NCBI GenBank assembly: GCA_016711505.1 | Contig: JADJSV010000001.1 | Coordinates: forward strand, 496,001 to 560,000 | Source of the DNA: Bacteroidota bacterium | GTDB taxonomy: Bacteria > Bacteroidota > Bacteroidia > AKYH767-A > 2013-40CM-41-45 | Reading direction: 5' to 3' | Length of the DNA stretch: 64,000 nucleotides | In this document: piece by piece, positions 8,701 to 16,243 of the stretch | Layout of the letters: each line of letters begins with the position of its first letter | Numbering within the stretch: the stretch's first letter is position 1 | The notes under the pieces: model-generated | The model's database searches: none | Told to the model about the DNA's origin: nothing | What the model saw: the letters and a program-made list of their open reading frames with translations, nothing else | Program-made: the position numbers and the translations under genes

Positions 8701-11412
8701 TGTTGTTGAAGAAGTACAACCGTTTGCATCCGTCACCGTGTACGAATACGTTCCTGCTGTTTCTGTAAATGATCCTGTTCCTGAATACGGAGCTGTTCCG
8801 CCTGTTGCGCTTACTGTAACAGTAGCTGAACCACCATTACAAAGTATTGCAGTTGCAGATGATGAAGCTACCAATGCAGTAGGTTCTGTGATCGTAATTG
8901 TTGTTGTAGATGTACAACCGTTTGCATCCGTCACCGTGTATGAATAGGTTCCGGCTGTTTCTGTAAATGTTCCTGTTCCGGAATAAGGTGCTGTTCCACC
9001 TGTTGCACTTACAGTAACTGTAGATGAACCACCATTACAAAGTATTGCAGTTGCAGATGAAGAAGCAACCAATGCCGTTGGTTCAGTGATCGTAATTGTT
9101 GTTGAAGAAGTACAACCGTTTGCATCCGTCACCGTGTATGAATAGGTTCCTGCAGTTTCAGCAAATGATCCTGTTCCTGAATAAGGAGCAGTTCCACCTG
9201 TTGCAGATACCGTAACCGTTGAACTTCCACCATTACAAAGTATTGCAGTTGCAGATGATGAAGCTACTAATGCAGTAGGTTCAGTGATCGTAATTGTTGT
9301 TGTAGATGTACAACCGTTTGCATCCGTCACCGTGTATGAATATGTTCCTGCTGTTTCTGTAAATGTTCCTGTTCCTGAATACGGAGCAGTTCCACCTGTT
9401 GCAGATACTGTAACCGTAGATGAACCACCATTACAAAGCATCGCAGTTGCTGATGAAGAAGCAACCAATGCAGTTGGCTCTGTGATCGTATTTGTTGTTG
9501 TAGATGTACAACCGTTTGCATCAGTTACTGTAAAAGAATGCGTTCCCGCAGTAACACTAAATGTTCCGATTCCTGAATATGGTCCAACTCCACCACTTGC
9601 ACCAACGGTCACTGTTGAATTCCCTCCATTGCAAATGATTGTTGTCGCCGAAGAGGTAGCTACTAATGCTGTAGGCTGAGTTACTGTTACAGAGGTTTTC
9701 TTTGTACATCCATTTGCATCTGTTATAGTATATGCATGAGTTCCCGCTGAAACTGTAAAAGTTCCTGTACCTGAATAAGGCGCAGTTCCACCTGTTGCAC
9801 TTACTGTTACATTCGATGATCCACCATTACAAAGAATTGCCGTTGCAGAAGAACTTGCAACCAATAGAGTCGGTTCAGTAACGGTAACAGAGGTAGTTTT
9901 AGAACATCCATTCGCATCGGTTACTGTATAAGAATGTGTTCCGGCAGATACTGTAAACGTACCTGTTCCGCTATATGGAGCCACTCCACCACTTGCACTC
10001 ACTGTTACTGTTGAATTTCCACCGTTACACAAAATCGGTGTTGCCGAAGATGAAGCAGCCAATAATGACGGCTGTGTAATTGTTACTGATGTGATCTTTG
10101 AACAACCGTTTGCATCGGTAACCGTAAAACTATGTGTACCGGCCGTAACTGAAAATGTCCCTGTCCCTGAATATGGTGCCACTCCACCACTTGCACTCAC
10201 CGTCACAGTTGAGTTTCCTCCATTACATAATATTGGCGTTGCCGAAGATGAAGCTACCAATATTGACGGCTGAGTTACAGTCACAGAAGTTTTTTTTGAA
10301 CAACCATTTGCATCAATTACGGTATAATTATGTGTACCTGCTGTAACCGTGAAAGTTCCTGTTCCTGTATATGGCGCAGTTCCTCCTGTTGCACTGACAG
10401 TAACTGTTGATGTTCCACCATTACATACAATCGCTGTTGCTGATGAAGATGCCACTAACATCGATGGCTGTGTCAACGTCACATTCAATGAAGAAGTGTA
10501 TCCATATCCATCAGTAACAACTACTGTATATGTTCCTGCTCCAAGTCCTGACCTGTCCTGTGTAGTTGCTCCACCGGGACTCCACAAATAAGTATATCCG
10601 GTTTTTGTGCATGTAAAACTACCTTCCGTAGGTGTTAAATTAATTGAACCATTTGTACTGCCAAAACATGATGGATTGACCTGAGTTGCAGTAAGCGTCG
10701 GTTTCGTTGAAACCTGATTTCCTAATCTGAGATAGAAATGTGGTTGATCATTGCTGAAACCTGCAGTGAATTTTATCTGTGCAGTAATTGTGATATTATG
10801 ATTTCCTGCCTGGTATTCAAATAACGGTTCTACAACTGTATTCGAATTCGATGAGTAGATTCCAAAATTAGTTCCGTTGATTGTAAAATTCTTTACATAC
10901 ATCATAGCGCCATTTGAAGAAGCTCCTTGAATATTCAACCAGATTGCATTGAAACCTTTTCCGGCCAATGTCGGAGAATTTGACGTTACCCTTTCCTGTG
11001 AATCATTGAAATCTGAGTCTCCGTTGTAATCAATTTCCCATTTGGATTGTCCTGTTGAAGCAGTATACGTGAATTTTACATCGTAAAATGTCCATGCTAC
11101 CCATGACGGATTTCCGGATGGATTTAACTGTAATCCGGATGGTGATCCTGGAGTAAACAAGATGCCTTCGTATGCACTATAACCATACCTTGCTCTAGCG
11201 TCAATGACAGCAGTGCTTGGGATTGTTCCTGTTGTTTCTTCATAGTCTGAACATCCAGTCGCTGAACCAGTTTGCGGAATCAGGAGTGTTGCGGCTAAAA
11301 ATATTAAGAAGGAGAAGTAATAAACTGAATTGGTACGATTTCCTAAATGCAGGAAAGTTAATTTTTCATTTTTTTCATGCCTGAAACTTTGTGGGGAGTT
11401 TTTTGTGTTCAT
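2704..11412 (-). CDS. Giant SprB-repeat surface protein with T9SS sorting domain (2,902 aa)
   Basis: Predicted secreted adhesin-like protein. A signal peptide or membrane segment lies at about residues 30-52. A non-repetitive N-terminal region (53-245) is followed by one SprB-like domain and then residues 316-2295, which are 30 tandem units of 66 residues. Units carry two conserved Cys, in ILCNGG-like and DANGCTS-like contexts, which may form one disulfide per unit. A diverged SprB-like unit, several PKD-like domains (about 2375-2810) and a type A T9SS sorting domain (last 80 residues, with the YPNPTSGKV motif) complete it. The frame is intact throughout. The C-terminal 600 residues closely resemble the 3' end of the next gene, so the two are tandem paralogs. 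SprB repeats are known from the gliding adhesin of Flavobacterium johnsoniae; a role in gliding or attachment here is inference, because no gliding genes are in the window. Confidence 0.9.
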   Translation of the reverse strand: MNTKNSPQSFRHEKNEKLTFLHLGNRTNSVYYFSFLIFLAATLLIPQTGSATGCSDYEETTGTIPSTAVIDARARYGYSAYEGILFTPGSPSGLQLNPSGNPSWVAWTFYDVKFTYTASTGQSKWEIDYNGDSDFNDSQERVTSNSPTLAGKGFNAIWLNIQGASSNGAMMYVKNFTINGTNFGIYSSNSNTVVEPLFEYQAGNHNITITAQIKFTAGFSNDQPHFYLRLGNQVSTKPTLTATQVNPSCFGSTNGSINLTPTEGSFTCTKTGYTYLWSPGGATTQDRSGLGAGTYTVVVTDGYGYTSSLNVTLTQPSMLVASSSATAIVCNGGTSTVTVSATGGTAPYTGTGTFTVTAGTHNYTVIDANGCSKKTSVTVTQPSILVASSSATPILCNGGNSTVTVSASGGVAPYSGTGTFSVTAGTHSFTVTDANGCSKITSVTITQPSLLAASSSATPILCNGGNSTVTVSASGGVAPYSGTGTFTVSAGTHSYTVTDANGCSKTTSVTVTEPTLLVASSSATAILCNGGSSNVTVSATGGTAPYSGTGTFTVSAGTHAYTITDANGCTKKTSVTVTQPTALVATSSATTIICNGGNSTVTVGASGGVGPYSGIGTFSVTAGTHSFTVTDANGCTSTTTNTITEPTALVASSSATAMLCNGGSSTVTVSATGGTAPYSGTGTFTETAGTYSYTVTDANGCTSTTTITITEPTALVASSSATAILCNGGSSTVTVSATGGTAPYSGTGSFAETAGTYSYTVTDANGCTSSTTITITEPTALVASSSATAILCNGGSSTVTVSATGGTAPYSGTGTFTETAGTYSYTVTDANGCTSTTTITITEPTALVASSSATAILCNGGSATVTVSATGGTAPYSGTGSFTETAGTYSYTVTDANGCTSSTTITITEPTALVASSSATAIFCNGGNSTVTVSATGGTAPYSGTGSFTETAGTYSYTVTDADGCTSSTTITITEPTALVASSSATAILCNGGSATVTVSATGGTAPYSGTGTFTETAGTYSYTVTDANGCTSITTITITEPTALVASSSATAILCNGGNSTVTVSATGGTAPYSGTGTFTETAGTYSYTVTDANGCSSSTTITITEPTALVASSSATAILCNGGSSTETVSATGGTAPYSGTGTFTETAGTYSYTVTDANGCTSTTTITITEPTGLVASSSATAILCKGGSATVTVSATGGTAPYSGTGTFTETAGTYSYTVTDANGCTSTTTITITEPTALVASSSATAILCNGGSSTVTVSATGGTAPYSGTGTFTEIAGTYSYTVTDANGCTSTTTITITEPTALVASSSATAILCNGGSSTVTVSATGGTAPYSGTGSFTETAGTYSYTVTDANGCTSTTSITITEPTALVASSSATTILCNGESSTVTVSATGGTAPYSGTGSFTETAGIYSYTVTDANGCTSTTTITITEPTALVASSSATAILCNGGSSTVTVSATGGTAPYSGTGTFTETAGTYSYTVTDANGCTSTTTITITEPTALVASSSATAILCNGGSSTVTVSATGGTAPYSGTGSFTETAGTYSYTVTDANGCTSTTSITITEPTALVASSSATTILCNGESSTVTVSATGGTAPYSGTGSFTETAGTYSYTVTDANGCTSTTTITITEPTALVASSSATAILCNGGNSTVTVSATGGTAPYSGTGSFTETAGTYSYTVTDANGCTSSTTITITESTALVASSSATAILCNGGSATVTVSATGGTAPYSGTGSFTETAGTYTYTVTDANGCTSTTTITITEPTALVASSSSTAILCNGGSSTVTVSATGGTAPYSGTGTFTETAGTYSYTVTDANGCTSSTAITITEPTALVASSSATAILCSGASSTVTVSATGGTAPYSGTGSFTETAGTYSYTVTDANGCTSTTTITITEPTALVASSSATAILCNGGSSTVTVSATGGTAPYSGTGSFTETAGTYSYTVTDANGCTSTTSITITEPTALVASSSATAILCNGGSSTVTVSATGGTAPYSGTGSFTETAGTYSYTVTDANGCTSTTSITITEPTALVASSSATAILCNSGSSTVTVSATGGTAPYSGTGSFSETAGTYTYTVTDANGCTSTTTITITEPTALVALSSATAILCNGGSATVTVSATGGTAPYSGTGTFTETAGTYSYTVTDANGCTSSTAITITEPTALVASSSATAILCSGGTSIVTVSATGGVGPYVGPDTYEVLAGTHVYSVSDANGCSTTTSITITQPDVLVPSYSAAPINCYGASTTVTVSAVGGTAPYTGTGSINQFAGTMNYTVSDFNGCTSILTVTLSQPMKVEGSTSSVSTSCAGNDGSATVNATGGTGIYTYLWSDGQTTQTATNLASGTYSVTITDSNGCIGYLSATVANGGTTPGTPGTISGPAGLCRNQTGVVYSVASVPGATSYNWYLPSGISGTSTTNSITIAVSSGYMGGFICVEAVNVCGTSSQSCMNIPVITTKPSQATPIVGPSIICGGTIGTYSTTSTNALSYFWKVTGTGVFIISGQGTNTVTVNIPVGFGQGSIQVNGVNCLGNGLVRGMTLTGIPIHSNAVIGPNFVCANNNVTYTMPLVAGAQNYVWTTTGDISLVSSFQNSVNSVANFNFGSAFTSGTITITVSNTCGSYPRSFVVQSVPSQPGSISGPNTALCGVSGVTYSIAPVPTAISYSWTTTVPGIDIQSVAPDGLSIVVDFTGAFTGAGNICVTATNNCGVSTQRCFTVSARPATPALTGPTTVCKSQTAVAYSFPAVPTATSYSWSVTGGGIISPSGTSASVNYTTATSSSAIVRVNAINACGASQPGTVIVNVNLFCRTAGNDSQLLKGELSAYPNPTSGKVIIEFNSETETNVILTITDITGKSVMNEIISAGEGSNTKDLDLGNLAKGIYMLSLKTDELVSQTIRLVVE
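4528..10467 (-). repeat. Tandem array, 30 x 198 bp, coding for SprB units
   Basis: From the Pro codon of unit 1 (10467) to the Gln codon of unit 30 (4528) is 5,940 bp, exactly 30 x 198. Every unit is 66 codons with no indel. Units 1-5 and 29-30 are the most divergent; units 6-28 differ by a few residues (GSFTE or GTFTE, SSTV, SATV or NSTV, TSTT or TSST). This pattern is expected when the centre of an array is homogenised by unequal exchange. Because 198 is a multiple of three, open frames also persist on the opposite strand, which creates spurious antisense ORFs. Confidence 0.95.
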
Positions 11413-11982
11413 GGTTATAGGTGTGTTTGTGGATTTTTTTTGGTGCCGGAAAATCGCCTTTTAGGGAGTGACGGTTTATTAAAAAATAAATTATGTCCGG
11501 AAAATAAATAATTGTATACAATTAAACAATTTAAATACAGAGAAGTAAAAAAAGAACTTGTGTATTTTTAAATAATTCGTTGTTGATTTTATTTAAAAAT
11601 AAAAATTATTATATACAAGTTTAATAATTTAATGACAATGTATAAAACATATTCAAATATTACAATAAATGAAATAATAAATCTGATAAAACGGAATTTC
11701 AAAGATCATTTCTAACAATTTTACTTGAAATTAAAGGTAAAATGCATAAATATATAATTAATTAAATATTATAATAAAACTTATTAATTTATGGAATAAA
11801 TCAGAAAATAGATAATTTTATCTTAAGTATGGCGGACATATCAGCGAAACCAAATAAATATGGCAAAAAAACTATGTCATTTATTTTATCGCAAAGATTT
11901 GATTATTCATCAAAATTTATAATCAAAAAAGGCTATAGATCATAAATTGACCTATAGCCTTTTTTAAAAAAATTATTAAAGA
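11413..11982. other. AT-rich intergenic region between the two giant genes
   Basis: No convincing gene is seen in this 570-bp gap. It should hold the promoter of the 2,902-aa gene, which reads leftward, but I found no clear TAnnTTTG box on the minus strand. Its right end holds the terminator of the upstream giant gene. Confidence 0.6.
11925..11965 (-). terminator. Rho-independent terminator of the 16.5-kb giant gene
   Basis: Perfect inverted repeat: AAAAAAGGCTATAG (11925-11938) and CTATAGCCTTTTTT (11952-11965) with a 13-base loop, 18 bp beyond the stop codon of the minus-strand gene. The minus-strand transcript ends in a U run. Confidence 0.85.
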
Positions 11983-14196
11983 TTATTCAACAACCAACCG
12001 TATCGATTCAGAAACAGATTTATCAGATCTAAGATTTAGCATATAAATACCTTTAGACAGATTATTAAGTTCTATTTCCTTGCTGTTACTTCCTTGAATC
12101 GCTTCAATGATATTACTGACAACTATTTTTCCTGTAAGATCTGATACAGTTAATAATACTTCTGTATCTATTTCAGAAGAGAAATCAACAGTAACATTTC
12201 CGGATGTCGGATTAGGATAGGCTTTAATTTCTCCACTCAACATAGTTTCAGAATCTTCTGCTGCCGTTCTGCAGAATAGATTCACATTTACAATTACAGT
12301 TCCGGGTTGTGATGCACCGCAACCATTGATAGCGTTTACACGGACAATGGCAGAACTACTAGTTGCAGTTGTGTAATTTACTAAAGCTGATGTTCCTGAT
12401 GGTGAAATGGTTGCTCCACCGGTAACCGACCACGTATATGAACTAGCTGTAGGAATAATCGGAATTGAATAACCGACTGCAGATTGCGATTTACATACGG
12501 ATGTAGGGCCTGTTACAACCGGAGTTGCAGGACGTGCACTTACAATAAAACATCGTTGTGTACTTGCACCACAACCATTATTTGCGGTTACACAAATGGT
12601 TCCAGTATTTGTAAATGAAGGTAAGAAGTCAACTACAACAGAAAGTCCGTCAGGAGCTACTGATTGGATAGCTATTTCCGGAGTTGCTGTCCATGTATAT
12701 GATGTTGCTGTACCTACGGCACCAATAGAATATGTAACACCTGAAACACCACATAGAGCTGTAGATGGTCCTGTCATACCACCTGGTTGACTTGGCGTAG
12801 AACGAACTACAAATGAACGGGCGTAACTTCCACATAAATTGCTAACTGTAATTGTAATCGTTCCTGAAGTAAATGCAGGTCCGAAATTAAATTGAGCTAC
12901 ACTGTTAACTGAATTCTGACTTGATGTGATCAATGAAATTGCACCGGTTGAAGTCCAAGTATATGTTGTAGCACCACTCACTAATGGCATCGTATAAGTA
13001 GCATTATTATTTGCACAAATATAATTTGGTCCGATCACGGCATTCGAGTGACTAGGTATTCCTGTCAGTGTCATTCCACGAACCACGCTATTACCAATGC
13101 AGTTTACGCCATTAACCTGAATTGAACCTTGGCCAAATCCGATTGGAATACTAACAGTAACTGTATTTGTTCCTTGTCCTGTCAATATGGATACACCTGT
13201 ACCGGTCACCTTCCAGAAGTAGCTCAATGCATTAGTGGATGTTGCAGAATAAGTAGCAACATTTCCACCGCATATAATCGAAGGTCCTGAGATCGGTGTA
13301 GGCTGAGATGGAATTATTGTGAGCACAGGAATATTCATACAGCTTTGCATACTTGTTCCGCATACGTTGCTTGCTGCGACACAGATGAATCCACCGGCAT
13401 ACGACGGACCAAAGGAAACAGAAATTGAATTTGTAGTTGATGATCCTGTTGCACCTGCCGGTAATTGCCAGATGTATGAAGTTGCCCCCGGTACAATTGC
13501 AATTGAATAAACCAGTCCCGTCTGATTAGGGCATGCTCCAGCCGGTCCGCTGATACTTCCCGGTGTAGATGGAGTTGATCCGCCGCTGACTACAATAGCT
13601 GTTGCAGAACCGGTACAACCATTACCATCAGTAATGATAACTGTATATGTTCCCGCAGATAAACCTGTAGCAGTTTGAGTTGTTTGTCCGCCGGTCCATA
13701 AGTAGGTGTATGTTCCTGTTCCTCCTGTCGGACTAACAGTAGCACTTCCGTCATTTCCTGCGCAGGTTGTGCCCACTGTTGTTGTCGTACCTTCCACTTT
13801 CATTGGCTGAGTGAGAGTCACAGATACTGAAGCTGTACAACTGTTTGCATCAGAAATAGAATAGCTCATTGTACCAACAAATTGATTCATCGGTCCGGTT
13901 CCTGAATAAGGTGCAGTTCCACCCGTTCCTGAAATAGTAACTACAGTAGACCCACCGTAACATAAGATCGGAGGTGCAGAATAAGTTGCAACAAGCTGAG
14001 TTGGCTGAGTAACTGTGATCGATGTTGAAGAAGTACATCCATTGGCATCAGTTACAACATATGTATAAGTTCCTGCAGAAACTGTAAATGTTCCAAGTCC
14101 GCTATATGGAGATGTTCCACCACTTGCTGAAATAGTGACAGTAGTAGTTCCCCAAAACAAAGTATTGATGCTCCTTGAGAGATGATGAAGCAACAA
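11983..14196 (-). CDS. 3' fragment of giant gene: SprB, PKD-like and T9SS sorting domains
   Basis: 737-residue ORF whose first 15 or so residues are out-of-frame text; homology begins near 14153. It contains two SprB-type units of the 66-residue class, a third SprB unit beginning PMKVEG, several PKD-like domains (PGSISGPAG and similar starts), and a type A sorting domain containing AYPNPTSGNV in the last 80 residues. It aligns almost throughout with residues about 2165-2902 of the upstream-numbered paralog at 2704-11412. The frame break at its 5' end is explained at least partly by a run of four C at 14150-14153 where five would restore an LCFGG motif. There is no start codon or signal peptide of its own, so it is not an independent gene. 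Confidence 0.8.
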   Translation of the reverse strand: MLLHHLSRSINTLFWGTTTVTISASGGTSPYSGLGTFTVSAGTYTYVVTDANGCTSSTSITVTQPTQLVATYSAPPILCYGGSTVVTISGTGGTAPYSGTGPMNQFVGTMSYSISDANSCTASVSVTLTQPMKVEGTTTTVGTTCAGNDGSATVSPTGGTGTYTYLWTGGQTTQTATGLSAGTYTVIITDGNGCTGSATAIVVSGGSTPSTPGSISGPAGACPNQTGLVYSIAIVPGATSYIWQLPAGATGSSTTNSISVSFGPSYAGGFICVAASNVCGTSMQSCMNIPVLTIIPSQPTPISGPSIICGGNVATYSATSTNALSYFWKVTGTGVSILTGQGTNTVTVSIPIGFGQGSIQVNGVNCIGNSVVRGMTLTGIPSHSNAVIGPNYICANNNATYTMPLVSGATTYTWTSTGAISLITSSQNSVNSVAQFNFGPAFTSGTITITVSNLCGSYARSFVVRSTPSQPGGMTGPSTALCGVSGVTYSIGAVGTATSYTWTATPEIAIQSVAPDGLSVVVDFLPSFTNTGTICVTANNGCGASTQRCFIVSARPATPVVTGPTSVCKSQSAVGYSIPIIPTASSYTWSVTGGATISPSGTSALVNYTTATSSSAIVRVNAINGCGASQPGTVIVNVNLFCRTAAEDSETMLSGEIKAYPNPTSGNVTVDFSSEIDTEVLLTVSDLTGKIVVSNIIEAIQGSNSKEIELNNLSKGIYMLNLRSDKSVSESIRLVVE

Positions 14197-14355
14197 CTGC
14201 AGATGGTTGTGTTATTGTAATTGAAGTTGAAGCAGTACATCCATTCGCATCTGTAACAACATAAGTATATGTTCCTGCAACTTCATTGAATGATCCAGTC
14301 CCTGTAACAGTTGATGGTGCTATTACAACCTGTTGCGCTGAAAGGTTCCGTTAAC

Positions 14356-16203
14356 TTAGGTAGTTGAAGACAACCCACCATTACAAGCTATTGGTGTTGA
14401 TGATGAACTTGCAACTAGTGCAGAAGGTTCAGTAACGGTGATTGTTGTAGAATTTGTACATCCATTAGCATCTGTTACTGTGTAAGTATAAGTTCCCGCT
14501 GTTACTGTTACAGGACCAATTCCTGTATAAGGAGCTGTGCCACCTGTTGCAGATATTGTTACAGTTGTTGTTCCTCCATTGCATGAAATAGTGCCTGCTG
14601 TAGATGAAGCAACTAATGCTGTAGGCTCAGTAACAGTTATTGTTGTTGAATTTGTACAACCATTTGCATCTGTTACTGTGTAAGTATACGTTCCGGCTGT
14701 TACTGTTACCGGCCCGACACCTGTATAAGGTGCAGTTCCGCCTGTAGCAGTAATTGTCACTGTAGATGTGCCTCCATTACATGCAATTGCTGTTGCAGAT
14801 GAGGATGCAACTAAAACAGCAGGTTCAGTAACTGTTATAGTTGTTGTTGCTGAACATCCGTTGATATCATTTACAGTATAAGTATATGTTCCTGCTGTTA
14901 CTGTAAATGTTCCTGTACCAGTATATGATCCTGTTCCACCACTTGCACTTACCGTTACCGTTGCTGTTCCACCATTACATGCAATTGCTGTTGATGATGA
15001 TGAGGCTACTAAGGCACATGGAGCTGAACATCCCGCTGCCGGTTGGAAACCATCGTTAGCATTTCCACCTAAGTCTGTTCCACCTGTCAAATATGGTGTA
15101 TAAACAAAGTTCGCTGAAGCTGCTCCTAAGATATCCGGTTGTCCGCCCGGTGCTACTGCTGATCCGCCATATGCTACAGGGATCTGTGCTGAATAACCCG
15201 GCTCAGCACTGTTTGATGTGCTTACTACAGGAGGTGTTACTCCGTACCAGTTACATGTGAAGTTTTTCAGATTGCTTCCTGCTGCAGGTAATGATCCACC
15301 TGTCTGACGATCTACGATCTGTCCATACCAGTTGCCACTGATGTCGTTGTTATTAAAGCTACTGTTGATTGCACTCTGAACAGGAATGTTCGTTCCTGAA
15401 CTTGCATCAAGGAATAATACTCCGACTGTCCAGTTGTCTGAAATGAAATTGTTCGTCAAAGTTGTATTGTCTGTCTGATTACGGAAGATCAATCCTGTAC
15501 GATTGAAGTGAATGTTGTTGTTATGGATATTATTTCCATTACTGTTATTCACATCGATTCCCGTACGCATTCCTGTGATCTCACAATACCGTACTTCTGC
15601 TGAAGCTGTCAATCCCTGAACTGCAATACCTGCTGAATTTAATCCGGCATTGTTCCAGTCTGTTGTGTTGTTTCCATCACGAGTGATCGTGAATCCATCG
15701 ATAACAACATTGCTCGAGGCGATCTGGAATGTAGCTCCACCACCACCGATCGGACCACTTACAATAGATGAACCGATTCCGGCTCCCGTAATGGTCAACT
15801 GCTTGTTGACTGTTACATCTTCATTGTATGTTCCTGCATCCACTGTGATCGAATGTCCGTTCAAGGTAGTTCCTGCATTGATCGCTGACTGGATCGTACA
15901 ATAATTTAATCCTGTGTTTGTATTATGAACAGGACCTGCAAGACTCGCAGATACCGTAGCACTTGCTGTTGCAGTACATCCATTCACGTCCGTTACAGTT
16001 ACTGTATAAGTACCAACAGTCAATGCTGTCGCAGTTGATCCTGTCTGACCATTTGACCATAGATAAGTATACGGTGATGTTCCACCACTTGCCGTAACTG
16101 TTGCAGTTCCGTTGTTATAAGATGGACATGTTGCAATAGTAGTTGTATTTGAGGCTGACATTGCAATCGGTTCAGTAACTGTTGTAGTTGTTGTTGCGGA
16201 ACA
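14356..16203 (-). CDS. Internal fragment of giant gene: SprB and beta-helix module
   Basis: The frame is open from about 16203; the first ATG is at 16161. Order: end of one SprB unit, one SprB unit with a CPSYNNGT core, a parallel beta-helix module (copy 4, 15014-15930), then SprB units of the 66-residue class. The fragment runs into stop TAA at 14356 after CNGGLSSTT, where the consensus would continue as another SprB unit; the next 150 bp contain extra and missing bases relative to that consensus. No signal peptide or sorting domain, so it is interpreted as part of one longer coding sequence. Confidence 0.75.
   Translation of the reverse strand, partial: CSATTTTTVTEPIAMSASNTTTIATCPSYNNGTATVTASGGTSPYTYLWSNGQTGSTATALTVGTYTVTVTDVNGCTATASATVSASLAGPVHNTNTGLNYCTIQSAINAGTTLNGHSITVDAGTYNEDVTVNKQLTITGAGIGSSIVSGPIGGGGATFQIASSNVVIDGFTITRDGNNTTDWNNAGLNSAGIAVQGLTASAEVRYCEITGMRTGIDVNNSNGNNIHNNNIHFNRTGLIFRNQTDNTTLTNNFISDNWTVGVLFLDASSGTNIPVQSAINSSFNNNDISGNWYGQIVDRQTGGSLPAAGSNLKNFTCNWYGVTPPVVSTSNSAEPGYSAQIPVAYGGSAVAPGGQPDILGAASANFVYTPYLTGGTDLGGNANDGFQPAAGCSAPCALVASSSSTAIACNGGTATVTVSASGGTGSYTGTGTFTVTAGTYTYTVNDINGCSATTTITVTEPAVLVASSSATAIACNGGTSTVTITATGGTAPYTGVGPVTVTAGTYTYTVTDANGCTNSTTITVTEPTALVASSTAGTISCNGGTTTVTISATGGTAPYTGIGPVTVTAGTYTYTVTDANGCTNSTTITVTEPSALVASSSSTPIACNGGLSSTT
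15014..15930 (-). repeat. Beta-helix module, copy 4
   Basis: 917-bp coding module from the VHNTNTGLNYC text to SAPCAL, nearly identical to the copies at 16350, 17502 and 21537. It contains Asn-rich rungs and the CNWYG motif shortly before its end. Confidence 0.9.
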
Positions 16204-16243
16204 TCCGTTGAATCATTTACAGTATAAGTATATATTCCTGCTG

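Noticed and set aside
4790..9679. Many plus-strand and other-frame ORFs of 60-195 codons across the SprB array
   Set aside because: The 198-bp period is a multiple of three, so any stop-free frame in one unit persists in all. Their text is a repeated shadow of the real protein and has no start signals or domains.
4528..10467. CRISPR-like or satellite interpretation of the 198-bp array
   Set aside because: There are no spacers, the unit is fully coding, and the frame and protein family (SprB) explain the repeat.
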